Source of the DNA: CAYXVF01 sp964468125
Lineage (GTDB): Bacteria; Myxococcota; XYA12-FULL-58-9; CAYXVF01
Assembly (NCBI GenBank): GCA_964468125.1
Contig: CAYXVF010000026.1
Location: forward strand, 1 to 61,878
DNA: 61,878 nt
Direction of reading: 5' to 3'
The position numbers and the translations under genes are program-made. Shown here piece by piece: positions 59,855 to 61,878 of the stretch. The notes beneath the pieces were generated by a model. The model was not told the origin of the DNA and made no database searches. It worked only from the letters and a program-made list of their open reading frames with translations. The first letter of the stretch is position 1; every line of letters starts with the position of its first letter.

Positions 59855-61804
59855 ATGCTTCCGAGCTCCGCGCTACCTCGGCTCCTCTGGCCCGTGCTCA
59901 TTCTCGCGGTGAGCGCGTGCTCGCGGAATGACAACGTCAACAACTGCAGCACGGATATCGACTGCCCCGCCGGTCAGGAGTGCACCCGCGGCCTGTGTGT
60001 GGAACAGGATTTGAGCTGTTCCGCCACCAACCCCTGCCCTTCGGGATTTAGCTGCTGTGGGGGAACCTGCAACCCGAGTAGCTGCTGCGCCTTCGATCAG
60101 GATTGCGAAGACGGGTGGTGCAACGACGGCGTTTGCGTGGATGGGCCGCGCCCGAACTGCAGCGTCGGCACCCCCTGCGAGGACGGAACCTGTCTTTCGA
60201 TCATCGGGCGTTGTGTCGAATGCCTCGACAGCAATGAATGCGCCAACGGTCGCATCTGCAATCTGTCCAACGAGTGTCAGCTCCCTGGCGGATGCGCACT
60301 GGACGACAACTGCCTCTCCCAGGGCCAGGTCTGCGACGCTGAGACGGGCAACTGCCGACCTTGCGCGGCGCAGGTGGAGTGCGGCGAACTCGCCTGTGTG
60401 GGAGGCGTCTGCCAAACCTGCACCGGGGACACGCAGTGCGGCCCCGCGCGCAACTGTGTTGGCGGCGCCTGCGTCAAAGCGTTCGGTGCGAGCTGCGACA
60501 GTACCGCGGACTGCACGGAGGGTCTCATCTGCGCTCCCGATGGCCGCTGTGACTCGTGCCGCTTGCCCGGTGAATGCCCCGGCGGAGCCCCCTGTATCGA
60601 CGGCCGGTGTCAAACCACCGTCGGGAGCGGATGCTCGACAGACAATCAATGTAATGCCCCCGCCACGATTTGCGAAGGTGGCAACTGCGTCCCCGGATGT
60701 GCAAACGTTGGATCCTGCGGCATTGGCGCGAGCTGCGATTTGAATAGCGGCCGCTGCATTCCGACGACGGTCGGGAGTCTCCCCTTGGGAGAAAGCTGCG
60801 GCTCTCATGACGATTGCAACACGGACTACTGCCGCTCGATCGTTTTGGGCGGCGGAACGATCGAGACCGTCTGCACCCAATCCTGCGTGACGGTGGAAGA
60901 CTGCCCAGCAGGCACGGTCTGTGTGACCTTGGGCGACGGTGACGTGTGTTTGCCGACGGCTCTCATCGGAACCGCACCCTACGACCTCCCGCCGGGCGCC
61001 ACCTGCACGGACGGCTTCCTCAGCACCCAATGCGCAAGCGGATTCTGCGATCCCCTCACAAACCGCTGCATTCAAACCTGCGCGCGCGACAACGACTGCA
61101 CCGCGGTCGATCCGTCGTACGTGTGCGTCTACCGCAACCTCATCGGAATCGACGCGAACGGCGATGGCTTCGTGAACCCGCAAGACGGTGCGGAGTTTCA
61201 GGGATGGGCGGCCTTGTGCCAACCTCCGCTTCTTTTCGGGCGCTCGCCAGGCGCGCAATGTGTCGACGACGGCGAGATCACCGTAGACCACGATCGCTGC
61301 CTCAACGGCTTCTGCGTGCAGACGCCCGATTTTTTCACCACCCCCCGATGCGCCGTGGGCTGTTGCACGCCCGCCGATTGTCCCTTTGGCCTGCCGGTCT
61401 GCAAACCGATCGACATGTGGGACGGAATCCGAATCACCCGCGAAGACGCCCCCGGCGAGCCCTACGGTTTCCAAAAGAGCTGCATCTGGCGCGAGTACGC
61501 CGGGAGCAAAGGCCCGGGCGAGCCTTGCTCCTCGAATGAGGAGTGCGAGAGCGAAATGTGCATCAAAGGCGCATCTGGAGTCGGCCGCTGCACCCAGACC
61601 TGTTGCCGCCCTACGGACTGCGATGGCTTCGCCTGGTCCGTCGGCTGTAGGACTCCGGTCACCAATCTAGCAACCGCCGAAGACGACGGCGTCTTCGACC
61701 CGTTTTTCGATGAGAACTGGTTGTCAATGGGACGAGAAATCGTCGCCGTCGACTTCAGCGACGAGCAAGCTGTCGGGGTCACGAGTATTTGCATGCCGCA
61801 GTGA
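59855..61804 (+). CDS. Large cysteine-rich repeat lipoprotein
   Basis: This 649-residue predicted lipoprotein has a lipobox at about residue 22 (AVSAC). Nearly the whole chain is built of short disulfide-type repeats of the form CxxxxDCPxGxxCxxGxC, for example CSTDIDCPAGQECTRGLC. Such proteins are frequent in myxobacterial genomes and recall eukaryotic Dickkopf/EGF-like modules. It should be exported and oxidised outside the cytoplasm. Adhesion, predation or structural roles are all possible and not distinguishable here. The gene lies 57 bases after the previous one. Confidence 0.8.
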   Translation: MLPSSALPRLLWPVLILAVSACSRNDNVNNCSTDIDCPAGQECTRGLCVEQDLSCSATNPCPSGFSCCGGTCNPSSCCAFDQDCEDGWCNDGVCVDGPRPNCSVGTPCEDGTCLSIIGRCVECLDSNECANGRICNLSNECQLPGGCALDDNCLSQGQVCDAETGNCRPCAAQVECGELACVGGVCQTCTGDTQCGPARNCVGGACVKAFGASCDSTADCTEGLICAPDGRCDSCRLPGECPGGAPCIDGRCQTTVGSGCSTDNQCNAPATICEGGNCVPGCANVGSCGIGASCDLNSGRCIPTTVGSLPLGESCGSHDDCNTDYCRSIVLGGGTIETVCTQSCVTVEDCPAGTVCVTLGDGDVCLPTALIGTAPYDLPPGATCTDGFLSTQCASGFCDPLTNRCIQTCARDNDCTAVDPSYVCVYRNLIGIDANGDGFVNPQDGAEFQGWAALCQPPLLFGRSPGAQCVDDGEITVDHDRCLNGFCVQTPDFFTTPRCAVGCCTPADCPFGLPVCKPIDMWDGIRITREDAPGEPYGFQKSCIWREYAGSKGPGEPCSSNEECESEMCIKGASGVGRCTQTCCRPTDCDGFAWSVGCRTPVTNLATAEDDGVFDPFFDENWLSMGREIVAVDFSDEQAVGVTSICMPQ

Positions 61805-61859
61805 CGGCCGGGTCCGTTGCAAGGCCACAGCCTGTAGCCCCTCCGCTAGAAAGCACACC

Positions 61860-61878
61860 ATGCGTATCTCCAGGCTCC
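61860..61878 (+). CDS. Possible start of a further gene (cut by window end)
   Basis: An ATG with five following codons (MRISRL) begins 55 bases after the preceding stop. Six residues cannot be identified, and there is no clear ribosome binding site. It is recorded only as a possible start. Confidence 0.25.

Noticed and set aside
59873..61474. 533-residue minus-strand frame antisense to the cysteine-rich lipoprotein
   Set aside because: A long open frame is expected opposite GC-rich Cys/Gly repeats. It is Ala/Arg/Val-rich with no recognisable domain.
1..61878. CRISPR arrays, insertion sequences, prophage, tRNA or rRNA genes, toxin-antitoxin modules
   Set aside because: No repeat arrays, transposases, integrases, RNA-gene signatures or toxin-like partners were seen in either strand.

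Overview
The window is 61.9 kb of GC-rich DNA packed with genes on both strands. It holds no rRNA, tRNA, CRISPR array or insertion sequence that I can recognise. Several traits together point to a myxobacterium-like member of the Myxococcota (former Deltaproteobacteria). These are a CdnL-type CarD protein, a sigma-54 activator carrying an FHA domain, a Ser/Thr kinase with a PEGA-like tail, an FrzS-like receiver/coiled-coil protein, small ribbon-helix-helix-like proteins and large cysteine-rich lipoproteins. The species is not identifiable from the sequence alone. A run of exactly 100 N (55490-55589) indicates a scaffold join, so synteny across it is assumed rather than shown.

Left part (1-14 kb). 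A minus-strand operon, greA-recG-triple zinc ribbon-hom (partial), faces away from sucCD. Next come a rhodanese, ndk, a 2-hydroxyacid dehydrogenase, a kinase coupled to a LysM/TPR protein, a PfkB sugar or nucleoside kinase with an SCP2-like protein, and a dicarboxylate-type symporter with an unusual extra domain. 14-28 kb: a TamA/TamB-like outer-membrane assembly pair, a glycosyltransferase coupled to a LEA/WHy-like protein, two paralogous 62-residue ribbon-helix-helix-like proteins, a lytic transglycosylase, and rlmN-queG.

Centre (27.6-41 kb). A PilZ-domain protein, xthA and an M20 dipeptidase are followed by an FHA-sigma-54 activator and a deoxynucleoside kinase. A minus-strand signalling island then encodes a membrane protein, a coiled-coil GAF protein, a receiver-GAF-histidine kinase, a receiver-PAS-GGDEF-EAL protein and two response regulators. 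CdnL, with a clear promoter and terminator, is divergent from a TetR-controlled RND efflux operon (regulator, adaptor, pump, TolC-like channel, small outer-membrane protein; 40.7-47.5 kb).

Right part (47-62 kb). This holds an M61 peptidase-SDR operon, dcd, a small unknown protein coupled to a HAD phosphatase that probably begins at a non-canonical ATT codon, and an FrzS-like pseudo-receiver divergent from a metallo-beta-lactamase protein with two degenerate cyclic-nucleotide-binding-like domains. After the gap come an anti-sigma/ECF sigma pair, alanine dehydrogenase and two cysteine-rich lipoproteins.

Translational coupling is pervasive: eleven gene junctions are 4-base ATGA or GTGA overlaps. 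The least explained parts are the metallo-beta-lactamase/CNB protein with its pseudo-receiver neighbour, the symporter insertion, the paralogous small proteins and the signalling island.
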